Shown piece after piece: positions 1 through 5,631 of a stretch of DNA of 6,936 bases (within the stretch, counting starts at the first letter, position 1; the number at the start of each line of letters is the position of its first letter). The translations under genes were made by a program, and so were the position numbers. The notes beneath the pieces are model-generated. The model was not told the DNA's origin and made no database searches. It was given only the letters and a program-made list of their open reading frames with translations. Source of the stretch: an uncultured Erysipelotrichaceae bacterium (GTDB lineage Bacteria; Bacillota_I; Bacilli_A; Erysipelotrichales; Erysipelotrichaceae). The stretch is taken from the NCBI GenBank assembly GCA_902803275.1, contig CADCPE010000096.1, positions 1 through 6,936 of the forward strand, in the 5' to 3' direction.

Positions 1-1587
1 ACATCCCGTCTGGCCAAGGCAAATCTATGGACGCCGTTAGTCAATACGATCTATCTGGCTATCGGTGCTTGCAGCTTTGCGATCCTGTTTGGCGGTATCT
101 TTGCCTATCTGATAACCAGGACAAACATGGCTTTCAAGAAGTATCTGAGTTCGATCTTTATCTTCCCGTATATCATGCCACAATGGACTCTGGCTGTCGT
201 ATGGCAGAACCTGTTCAACTCCAATGCGGTCACCGGTACATCTAACGGCTTACTGGCATCGCTGTTTGGCATAACCATGCCGGCCTGGTGGTGTCTGGGA
301 CTGTTCCCATGTATCGTCGTCTTGGGCATGCACTATGCGCCATTTGCCTACATTCTGATCGGTGGTATCTTCAAGAATATGGATGCCAACCTTGAAGAGG
401 CAGCGACGATCCTGGATACGCCTAGGTGGAAGATTTTTACCAGAGTTACGATTCCGATGGTCAAACCGGCTATCCTGTCTACGATCCTGCTGGTTGCAGG
501 TTCAACGATCGGTTCCTATCCGGTCCCGCATTATCTGAATCTTACAACTCTTGCGACAAAATATGTCTCAATGAATGACAAGTATACCGGCGAAGCTTCG
601 ATCATTGCGATCATCATGATGATGTTTGGCGTTGCGATCATGTATCTCAATCAGCGTTCATTGCATTCGCGCAAGTCATACACGACAGTCACAGGCAAGT
701 CAGGTCAGATCACCAAGGTCAATCTTGGTACCAGTGGCCGCTACGTGATTGCGGTAGTATTTGTGATCATTACTTTCTTCACATCCATCTATCCGATCAT
801 TTCCTTTGCCTTTGAGACCTTCCTTCCTAACCCGGGCGACTATTCATTCCTGTATACCGGCAATACCAGCAACCTGACCACTAAGTGGTGGGTAACGGCA
901 GAAAACATCACTGAAAACGGTATGTATGGACAGATGGGTATCCTGCATAACTCCATGATCTGGAGAGCTTTCAGAGGTACGATCCTGGTTGCCGTGATCT
1001 GCTGTCTGACAGCAGGCACGATCGGTACTTTGATCGGTTATGCCGTCAGCAAGAACAGACGTGGCAAGCTCGCAAGCTATGTAAACTCCATGGCCTTTCT
1101 GCCTTATCTGATGCCATCGGTTGCCGTAGGCGCTGCATATTTTATTCTTTTCTCTTCCGGAAAGATAAATCTGTTCAATACCTATCTGGCACTAGTCATC
1201 GTAGGAACAGTCAAGTATATCCCGTTTGCTTCGCGTTCTTCTTTGAACTCGATGCTGCAGCTGTCTAACGAAATTGAAGAGTCAGCGATCATCCAGGATG
1301 TTCCATGGATCAAGCGTATGACGAGAATCATCATTCCTATTCAGAAATCGTCAATCGTTTCAGGTTTCTTGCTACCATTCATGACCTGCTTGAGAGAACT
1401 CTCACTGTTCATGCTGCTGTGTGTTCAGGGCTTCATCCTTTCCACAACACTGGACTATTTCGATGAAATGGGTCTCTATGCATTCTCGAGTGGTATCAAC
1501 TTAATATTGATCGTCACAATCTTGATCAGTAACTTCCTGGTAAACAAGATTACTGGTGCAAGCTTGGATGAAGGAATAGGAGGATAA
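1..1587 (+). CDS. Fused two-domain ABC importer permease (5' truncated)
   Basis: Inner-membrane channel subunit of a binding-protein-dependent ABC importer. The reading frame is open from base 1 with no convincing start, so the true start lies upstream; 528 residues are visible. Two homologous permease units are fused in one chain. Each has several hydrophobic helices (for example fragment residues 14-38, 48-70, 99-122, 152-172 in unit one; 247-271, 326-348, 361-384, 452-478, 497-517 in unit two) and a cytoplasmic EAA coupling loop at about 131-152 and 425-446. These loops read EEAATILD and IEESAIIQD, both followed by a W and ending in IP. The usual loop Gly is Asp in both copies. The fused layout is known from iron(III) (FbpB-like), thiamine (ThiP-like) and phosphonate importers, and substrate cannot be chosen among them. 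The stop is 5 bases before the ATPase gene, whose ribosome binding site lies inside this coding region. Family is firm; substrate is unknown. Confidence 0.92.
   Translation, partial: TSRLAKANLWTPLVNTIYLAIGACSFAILFGGIFAYLITRTNMAFKKYLSSIFIFPYIMPQWTLAVVWQNLFNSNAVTGTSNGLLASLFGITMPAWWCLGLFPCIVVLGMHYAPFAYILIGGIFKNMDANLEEAATILDTPRWKIFTRVTIPMVKPAILSTILLVAGSTIGSYPVPHYLNLTTLATKYVSMNDKYTGEASIIAIIMMMFGVAIMYLNQRSLHSRKSYTTVTGKSGQITKVNLGTSGRYVIAVVFVIITFFTSIYPIISFAFETFLPNPGDYSFLYTGNTSNLTTKWWVTAENITENGMYGQMGILHNSMIWRAFRGTILVAVICCLTAGTIGTLIGYAVSKNRRGKLASYVNSMAFLPYLMPSVAVGAAYFILFSSGKINLFNTYLALVIVGTVKYIPFASRSSLNSMLQLSNEIEESAIIQDVPWIKRMTRIIIPIQKSSIVSGFLLPFMTCLRELSLFMLLCVQGFILSTTLDYFDEMGLYAFSSGINLILIVTILISNFLVNKITGASLDEGIGG
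1578..1583 (+). promoter_or_regulatory. Ribosome binding site of the ATPase gene
   Basis: A perfect AGGAGG lies 9 bases before the ATG at 1593 and inside the last codons of the permease gene. It fixes the ATPase start and implies coupled translation of the two importer subunits. Confidence 0.85.
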
Positions 1588-1592
1588 AATAT

Positions 1593-3236
1593 ATGCCAAA
1601 AATCACTTTAGAACATGTTACAAAACGTTATGATAAATTCTATGCTGTAGATGATCTGAATCTGGTGATCGAAGACAATGCCTTCGTTACCCTGCTTGGT
1701 CCTTCAGGCTGCGGCAAGACGACGACATTAAGAATGATCGCCGGACTTGAGACGCCTACCAGCGGCAAGATCACGATCGGCGATCGTGTTGTCTTTGATT
1801 CGGCTGAAGGCATCAACATCCCGGCCAATAAGCGTAAGGTCGGTTTCTTGTTCCAGAACTATGCTCTGTGGCCTAACATGACCGTCTATGAGAACATCTC
1901 CTTTGGTCTTACCAACATAAAGGAACCGCTTCCTGTCATCAATCATGATGCCAAGGCAGCCGCAAAAATGCTCAAGGCATTAAATAGACCTAATGATGTT
2001 GCCAAGCTGATCAACGATTGTTATGACAAGAAGGGCAAACTCGATGAAAAGAAAGCGATCGTCAAGCTGATCGATGCCTATGAGATCTCACAGTATTCCG
2101 CCAAGAAAATGCTGAGCTATAATCTGCACACTTCCAGCAATGCTGCTGATGACGCCAAGAAATACAGTCTGGAACTGGAAAAGATCATTGCAACAGCAAA
2201 AAGCGATGCTGCAGCAAAAGGCTACACTCTTGATGATGAATTCGTTGCCTATAAAGACGGTGAAGTCGTAAAGGAAGTACGCAAGCTCACAAAGGAGGAG
2301 ATGGATCTCTCAGTACGCCGTGTAGCCAGAATAACCAATATCGGTATGTTTATGGAAAGATATCCGGCTGAGCTTTCCGGTGGCCAGCAGCAGCGTGTTG
2401 CGATTGCCAGAACATTGGCACCGGAGCCAACAGTCCTGTTTATGGATGAACCTCTTTCCAACCTGGATGCCAAGCTGCGTCTGGAAATGAGATCAGAACT
2501 GCAGAGACTGCATCTTGATACCGGTTCAACTTTCGTCTATGTCACACACGACCAGATGGAAGCCATGACTCTGGCAACCAGGATCTGTCTGATCGACAAC
2601 GGTTATCTGCAGCAGTACGATGCTCCGCTGGATGTCTACAACAAGCCAAACAACCTCTTTGTTGCTGACTTCGTAGGAAATCCGGCAATCAACTTCATTG
2701 AAGCACACGGCAAACAAAATGACGGTGTTTTCGAACTTGATGTTTTCAACAATAACAAGCTGAAATTCGTTCCGAATGAGCCGATCGATATCAAGAAGTG
2801 GCATGCGGATCTCAATGCCGATAAGGAGGCAGAGGCACGGGAACTTGCCAAGAAAGCTTCCCAGAAGGGCTATGTCGAAAGAAGCAACAAGGAAACCAAC
2901 TTCAAGTATCATATTGCAATGATCGATCAACCGGAAGATTACGGCGATGAGATCGAATACACTGACAGAGATTTCGTCATCGGTATCCGTCCGGAATTCG
3001 TTACGATCGATGCCAGCGGAAAATTTGAAGGAGAGATCTATTCTTCAATGCCTACCGGTATGGAAACGACAGTCAGAGTTGCAATCGGCAATTATCTTCT
3101 GACAGGCGTCATGTTCGGCGGTGTTGTCTATAAACTGGGTGATAAGGTCAAGGTAGACTTCAAGGGCAAGAATGCCATCCTGTTTGACCGCAAGTCAGGC
3201 AAGTTCATCGCCTTAGGCTCACTGAAGGTAGAATAA
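1593..3236 (+). CDS. ABC importer ATPase with large helical-domain insertion
   Basis: Cytoplasmic ATP-hydrolysing subunit that powers the adjacent permease. All catalytic motifs are present: Walker A GPSGCGKTT at residues 36-44, Q-loop Gln88, signature LSGGQQQR at 261-268, Walker B VLFMDEP at 281-287, D-loop SNLD at 289-292, switch His319. The C-terminal part carries the GIRPE motif (464-468) of the MOBE/TOBE regulatory region, placing it in the CysA/PotA/FbpC/UgpC group. At 547 residues it is far longer than the roughly 350-380 usual there. The Q-loop to signature distance is about 173 residues against about 50 normally, because of extra sequence at about 108-232; this is Lys-, Asp- and Ala-rich and probably helical. 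A second extra stretch lies at about 396-457, just before GIRPE. Both insertions stay in frame with intact motifs, so the enzyme is probably active. Start chosen from AGGAGG at 1578-1583, 9 bases ahead. Substrate is unknown. Confidence 0.93.
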   Translation: MPKITLEHVTKRYDKFYAVDDLNLVIEDNAFVTLLGPSGCGKTTTLRMIAGLETPTSGKITIGDRVVFDSAEGINIPANKRKVGFLFQNYALWPNMTVYENISFGLTNIKEPLPVINHDAKAAAKMLKALNRPNDVAKLINDCYDKKGKLDEKKAIVKLIDAYEISQYSAKKMLSYNLHTSSNAADDAKKYSLELEKIIATAKSDAAAKGYTLDDEFVAYKDGEVVKEVRKLTKEEMDLSVRRVARITNIGMFMERYPAELSGGQQQRVAIARTLAPEPTVLFMDEPLSNLDAKLRLEMRSELQRLHLDTGSTFVYVTHDQMEAMTLATRICLIDNGYLQQYDAPLDVYNKPNNLFVADFVGNPAINFIEAHGKQNDGVFELDVFNNNKLKFVPNEPIDIKKWHADLNADKEAEARELAKKASQKGYVERSNKETNFKYHIAMIDQPEDYGDEIEYTDRDFVIGIRPEFVTIDASGKFEGEIYSSMPTGMETTVRVAIGNYLLTGVMFGGVVYKLGDKVKVDFKGKNAILFDRKSGKFIALGSLKVE

Positions 3237-3257
3237 TCTGCTGCAAAAACAATTTCC

Positions 3258-3287
3258 AAACAAAGACACTTCGGTGTCTTTGTTTTT
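3258..3287 (+). terminator. Intrinsic terminator of the ABC importer operon
   Basis: A perfect 12-bp stem pairs 3258-3269 with 3274-3285 and is closed by a TTCG loop flanked by C and G, the unusually stable cUUCGg tetraloop in RNA. The 3' arm ends in a T-run (3283-3287). It sits 21 bases after the ATPase stop codon, so it ends the importer transcript and separates it from the zinc-ribbon operon. A CAAAAACAA at 3244-3252 could also pair with TTGTTTTTG at 3280-3288, but the long stem should win. Confidence 0.92.
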
Positions 3288-3311
3288 GTATGGCTGATAA
3301 AGTGATATCAT
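3283..3311 (+). promoter_or_regulatory. Possible promoter of the zinc-ribbon membrane operon
   Basis: TATCAT at 3306-3311 matches a -10 box at five of six positions. No good -35 is present: at 17-base spacing the hexamer is TTTTTG (3283-3288), inside the terminator T-run. If it is used, the transcript would start only a few bases before the ATG at 3322, giving a nearly leaderless mRNA. That would fit the lack of a clear ribosome binding site there. Weak evidence; read-through from the importer operon is the alternative. Confidence 0.3.
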
Positions 3312-3321
3312 TAATTATGTT

Positions 3322-4050
3322 ATGAAGATTATATGCAAGAACTGTGGTGGATCATATGACAGCAAGCTGAGCAGATGCCCATACTGTTCCACCATGAACA
3401 AGAAAGGGGCCTATCGCAACTATCGAGGCAGTGTATCAGATATCATCGATCAGATGTTCGGCCTGAAATTCGAGAATTTTGAGACCCGCAGAAAAGTCGT
3501 CTTTATGGCGATCCTGAGAGGGCTGATCATTGTATTTGTCTGCACTATTGTAGGTGGACTTTTCGGTGCCATGGCCAATGTCAACTACTATAACGACAAG
3601 GAATATGATCAAGAGACCCTGGAAGATCTCATGTGGGAAGACGAAAATCTGGAAAAGATCGAAAAAGCTTATGCGGAAAATGACTTCGATACTTTAAGGA
3701 AACTGCTTAATCAGAACTATCATTTCGCCTATAACTGGGAGCACTACACAGCTTTTACTTTGAAGGATGAGTTCAATAAACTAAACGAAAAAGAAAAACT
3801 TGACGAATACGTATTTGAAAATATGCTCTATTTCATCTTTCATCCTGATTACTATGCCAACATCAACAGGATGTCCAAGGAAGAATATCAGGAATATCTG
3901 AATAATAAGGCGATCCTGATCGAAAAGATGAAAGGTTTTGGATACAGTGAGGAAGAAATGGCCGAGATCTACGATTCTTTAAAGGATGACTATGGTTATA
4001 TACATTCCTATGAACTGAAAGACAAGATGAAGGAGGCTGACAATGGTTAA
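3322..4050 (+). CDS. Zinc-ribbon single-pass membrane protein, first paralogue
   Basis: I do not recognise a named family beyond the zinc ribbon. The 242-residue protein starts with a four-cysteine ribbon, CKNCGG and CPYC, using Cys5, Cys8, Cys19 and Cys22, which should bind one zinc. A basic linker (YRNYRG, ETRRK) leads to one hydrophobic helix at about 65-86. An acidic, mostly helical domain rich in Glu, Asp, Tyr and Asn follows (about 90-242). Basic residues before the helix and acidic ones after it predict the ribbon inside the cell and the large domain outside. No signal peptidase site or catalytic motif is evident. It is the first gene of a three-gene operon and overlaps the next by 8 bases. 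No good ribosome binding site precedes the ATG, unlike its two partners; an ATG-Leu-TGA mini-ORF at 3317-3325 overlaps the start. A sensory, scaffold or envelope role is possible but unproven. Confidence 0.85.
   Translation: MKIICKNCGGSYDSKLSRCPYCSTMNKKGAYRNYRGSVSDIIDQMFGLKFENFETRRKVVFMAILRGLIIVFVCTIVGGLFGAMANVNYYNDKEYDQETLEDLMWEDENLEKIEKAYAENDFDTLRKLLNQNYHFAYNWEHYTAFTLKDEFNKLNEKEKLDEYVFENMLYFIFHPDYYANINRMSKEEYQEYLNNKAILIEKMKGFGYSEEEMAEIYDSLKDDYGYIHSYELKDKMKEADNG
3334..3349 (+). repeat. 16-base identity between paralogues, copy 1
   Basis: The 16 bases TGCAAGAACTGTGGTG encode the first cysteine pair of the zinc ribbon (C-K-N-C-G) and recur exactly at 4052-4067 in the next gene. Identity at synonymous positions suggests shared ancestry of the two ribbons. 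It is a gene-internal duplication trace, not a mobile repeat. Confidence 0.7.
4030..4036 (+). promoter_or_regulatory. Ribosome binding site of the second zinc-ribbon gene
   Basis: AAGGAGG lies 6 bases before the ATG at 4043 and inside the end of the preceding gene. It fixes the start and makes coupled translation likely across the 8-base overlap. Confidence 0.85.
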
Positions 4051-4762
4051 CTGCAAGAACTGTGGTGCTCCTTTAAGTCTTGATCAGGCCACATGTCCAT
4101 ACTGCGGTACTGAAAACAAGGAAGCAATTGAACATATCAAGAAGCTCAAATCGCTTGAGAAGACCTACCGCAATGCCCAGAAGGAAGTAAGTGAAGAAGT
4201 ATTCCGTTCCAGAAGATCGTATGGCCCGCTCATCGTTCTGGTCATCGTTCTCTTGGTCAACCTCATCATGCTTCCATTGCATGGTGCATCTTATGAATTT
4301 GCGGAAAGAATAAATGTCCAGAAGTATTCGATCGAAGAGATCAATGCAAAACTGGATGAATATCTCGAAAACGGTAAATATGCTCAACTGCATGAATTCA
4401 TGGACCACTATGATCTGCGCTATTCCGATTTCCCTGATTACTATCCGCTTTTCAATCTGTGTACGGACTATACCAGGATTCTCGATTACATGAGCGATTT
4501 TCGCTATGATGCCGAGTATTATACTGATCCTTTAGTAAAAGCCTGTGAAGCGATCAAAGATTATCAGGACGAACATAAGTACAATGTAAAACGCATCGAA
4601 AAGGAAAGATTCAAGCGTTATGCGCAGGAAATAGATGCGGAATATGAACTCGTCTTAAAGACCTTCTTTAAGTTTACGGATGAGGATATCGCATCCATGG
4701 ACGAATTGACTTCAGCTGAGCTTGTCGTTTTGGCGACCAGGAGGTTGAACAATGAAGAATAG
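4043..4762 (+). CDS. Zinc-ribbon single-pass membrane protein, second paralogue
   Basis: Unnamed protein of 239 residues with the same order of parts as the gene before it. The zinc ribbon uses Cys4, Cys7, Cys18 and Cys21 (CKNCGAPL and CPYCGTE). A charged linker, possibly coiled coil (about 26-58), ends in basic FRSRR. One hydrophobic helix spans about 61-82 and a helical, Tyr-rich, acidic domain follows to the end. The predicted topology is ribbon inside, large domain outside. Soon after the helix comes LDEYLENGKYAQLHEF (104-119), which resembles IEKAYAENDFDTLRKL in the first gene and FNDWFENGEYYKIYLH in the third. This is the main evidence that the three are related beyond the ribbon. The gene starts 8 bases inside its upstream neighbour and its last 11 bases overlap the next gene. 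Possible roles include envelope sensing or complex assembly, but nothing shows which. Confidence 0.88.
   Translation: MVNCKNCGAPLSLDQATCPYCGTENKEAIEHIKKLKSLEKTYRNAQKEVSEEVFRSRRSYGPLIVLVIVLLVNLIMLPLHGASYEFAERINVQKYSIEEINAKLDEYLENGKYAQLHEFMDHYDLRYSDFPDYYPLFNLCTDYTRILDYMSDFRYDAEYYTDPLVKACEAIKDYQDEHKYNVKRIEKERFKRYAQEIDAEYELVLKTFFKFTDEDIASMDELTSAELVVLATRRLNNEE
4052..4067 (+). repeat. 16-base identity between paralogues, copy 2
   Basis: Exact second copy of the 16 bases at 3334-3349, again encoding the first cysteine pair of a zinc ribbon. The second cysteine pair is also nearly identical in DNA (TGTCCATACTG here, TGCCCATACTG in copy 1). Confidence 0.7.
4739..4744 (+). promoter_or_regulatory. Ribosome binding site of the third operon gene
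   Basis: AGGAGG lies 7 bases before the ATG at 4752, inside the second zinc-ribbon gene. It supports the short third protein as a real, separately started product rather than a frameshifted tail of its neighbour. Confidence 0.85.
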
Positions 4763-5150
4763 TCTGATGTCAAGATTTGTGAGAGTACTGATCGTCTTTT
4801 TCATGTTCATTCTGGTGATAAACTCTTTCCTGCTGGTAAGAGAGATCAAACGTGAAGTAAACTTCCAGAACCGCAGCTATGGTCTAAGTGTCTTTAATGA
4901 CTGGTTCGAAAATGGGGAGTATTATAAGATCTATTTGCATACTCTGAAGAATGAACTCGTTGAAGAAAAACCATATGTCGACGTATCAGAATTCGAAGCA
5001 TTCGGAAGACTGTACAACGCCTATCTTAAGGCCAAGATGTATCCAGATAATCAGGAATACCGCAATCAGATAAAGATTGAAAAAACCAACATCAAGCTAA
5101 AGAAGATATTGAATGTTGTAACGCTCCTTGAAGAGGATCTGGAACAATAG
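4752..5150 (+). CDS. Small single-pass membrane protein, third paralogue without zinc ribbon
   Basis: Unnamed protein of 132 residues. A short basic N-terminus (Arg8, Arg11) leads into one hydrophobic helix at about 10-29, followed by a charged, helical domain. Residues 48-63, FNDWFENGEYYKIYLH, match in pattern the ENG-Y segment just after the membrane helix of the two upstream proteins. This suggests a shortened paralogue that has lost, or never had, the zinc ribbon. The helix could be a signal anchor or an uncleaved signal peptide; basic residues on both sides (Arg30, Lys33, Arg34 after it) leave topology less clear. The gene overlaps the previous one by 11 bases, has its own strong ribosome binding site and is followed at once by a terminator. 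It probably works with the other two, for example as a partner in a membrane complex, but this is inference from operon position only. Confidence 0.85.
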   Translation: MKNSLMSRFVRVLIVFFMFILVINSFLLVREIKREVNFQNRSYGLSVFNDWFENGEYYKIYLHTLKNELVEEKPYVDVSEFEAFGRLYNAYLKAKMYPDNQEYRNQIKIEKTNIKLKKILNVVTLLEEDLEQ

Positions 5151-5158
5151 AAAATCAG

Positions 5159-5186
5159 AAGGTATCAAGTTGATACCTTTTTATTT
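5159..5186 (+). terminator. Intrinsic terminator of the zinc-ribbon operon
   Basis: A perfect 9-bp stem pairs AAGGTATCA (5159-5167) with TGATACCTT (5171-5179) across a 3-base AGT loop, then TTTTTATTT (5178-5186). It begins 8 bases after the stop codon at 5150. It also lies just past the stop of the convergent minus-strand gene at 5200. The minus-strand T-run is interrupted (TTCTGATTTTC), so termination from that side would be weaker but possible. Confidence 0.88.
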
Positions 5187-5199
5187 CAGTTTTTCCATT

Positions 5200-5484
5200 T
5201 TAAGCTGAACGGATCTGTTTAAAAGTCTTTTTTGATACCGCTGCTTTGATATAGAAATCAATGACCCAAGGCATGCCTATCTCTTCATTATCATGATGGC
5301 TGCTGTTGAAACTGTATCCGTTTTTGGCAGCTATTCTTCTTATCTCGCCATCTGTCTTTAGGTCTATATAAAAATCTCCTGCTTTGCTATACATGCCGCA
5401 TATTTTAGCAAGATCAACTGTTCTGCAGTTTTCTCCGATATGGTTTTCAAGGTATTCAATCAGCCTGTTTTCATCAATTTTCAT
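5200..5484 (-). CDS. Small hypothetical protein, possible winged-helix fold
   Basis: I do not recognise a named family. The 94-residue protein is soluble, with no membrane helix. Residues 5-58 run as ENRLIEYLEN, then TVDLAKICGM, then GEIRRIAAKNGYSF. This spacing resembles winged helix-turn-helix domains, where a segment like IRRIxxxNGY comes just before the wing; the match is by eye only. The C-terminal part (about 59-94) has HHDNEE, a Trp-containing segment (MPWVIDFYIKAA) and a basic tail. The start is well supported by GGAGG 8 bases upstream (CCTCC at 5493-5497 on the plus strand). The gene is divergent from tex and convergent with the zinc-ribbon operon, so it is transcribed alone. Its composition looks more AT-rich than its neighbours. 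It might be a DNA-binding regulator, perhaps of its own divergent promoter region. That it is a real gene is likely; the function is unknown. Confidence 0.75.
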   Translation of the reverse strand: MKIDENRLIEYLENHIGENCRTVDLAKICGMYSKAGDFYIDLKTDGEIRRIAAKNGYSFNSSHHDNEEIGMPWVIDFYIKAAVSKKTFKQIRSA

Positions 5485-5492
5485 TGTGTTTT

Positions 5493-5497
5493 CCTCC
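5493..5497 (-). promoter_or_regulatory. Ribosome binding site of the minus-strand gene
   Basis: On the minus strand this reads GGAGG, 8 bases before the ATG at 5484-5482. It is the main reason to accept the short minus-strand gene as real. I could not find a convincing minus-strand promoter in the bases beyond it. Confidence 0.8.
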
Positions 5498-5578
5498 GTT
5501 TTTCTTATTCTGTTTTTATTGTCTTGGACCCATATGCGTTATTGGTCGCTTAAAAGGCGGCATCTGTTTTCTCGATAT

Positions 5579-5607
5579 TTGGAAATAAGCAAGTAAAATG
5601 GTAAAAT
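5579..5607 (+). promoter_or_regulatory. Sigma-A-type promoter of tex
   Basis: TTGGAA (5579-5584) and TAAAAT (5602-5607) are separated by exactly 17 bases and match the -35 and -10 consensus at four and five of six positions. Transcription would start at about 5613-5615, giving a leader of about 18 bases that includes the GAGG ribosome binding site at 5618-5621. A second TAAAAT at 5594-5599 lacks a good -35 partner. Confidence 0.65.
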
Positions 5608-5608
5608 C
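5593..5608 (+). repeat. Tandem 8-mer over the tex -10 region
   Basis: GTAAAATG is followed directly by GTAAAATC, a two-unit tandem repeat differing only in the last base. The second unit contains the proposed -10 box. It may be chance in AT-rich promoter DNA, or a duplicated -10 or operator half-site. Confidence 0.5.
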
Positions 5609-5631
5609 ATTCATTGTGAGGTATTTTGCGT

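Noticed and set aside
27..329. Short open frames on both strands over the start of the permease
   Set aside because: The permease frame is open from base 1 and encodes recognisable permease helices, so these overlapping frames are shadows.
2291..2303. AAAGGAGG followed by an in-frame ATG inside the ATPase gene, just before the segment carrying the signature motif
   Set aside because: It could suggest an internal start giving a short product without Walker A, but the gap to the ATG is only 2 bases and the bases simply encode Lys-Glu-Glu. No sign of a separate product.
2822..2828. TAAGGAGG-like ribosome binding site inside the ATPase gene
   Set aside because: No start codon follows at a usable distance; it arises from Lys-Glu-Ala codons in the second insertion.
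2526..2930. 134-codon open frame on the minus strand inside the ATPase gene
   Set aside because: It lies wholly opposite well-supported ATPase sequence, has no ribosome binding site that I can see, and its product looks like an antisense shadow.
4073..4408. 111-codon open frame on the minus strand opposite the second zinc-ribbon gene
   Set aside because: Its hydrophobic look mirrors the membrane helix and acidic codons of the true gene. No initiation signal supports it.
4752..5150. Third membrane gene as a frameshifted fragment of a larger zinc-ribbon gene
   Set aside because: It has its own perfect ribosome binding site and starts within the intact end of the previous gene, and no ribbon coding is seen in another frame just upstream.
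5384..5596. 70-codon plus-strand frame across the small minus-strand gene and the divergent region
   Set aside because: No ribosome binding site, and it runs through the proposed tex promoter region; the minus-strand gene has a much better start.
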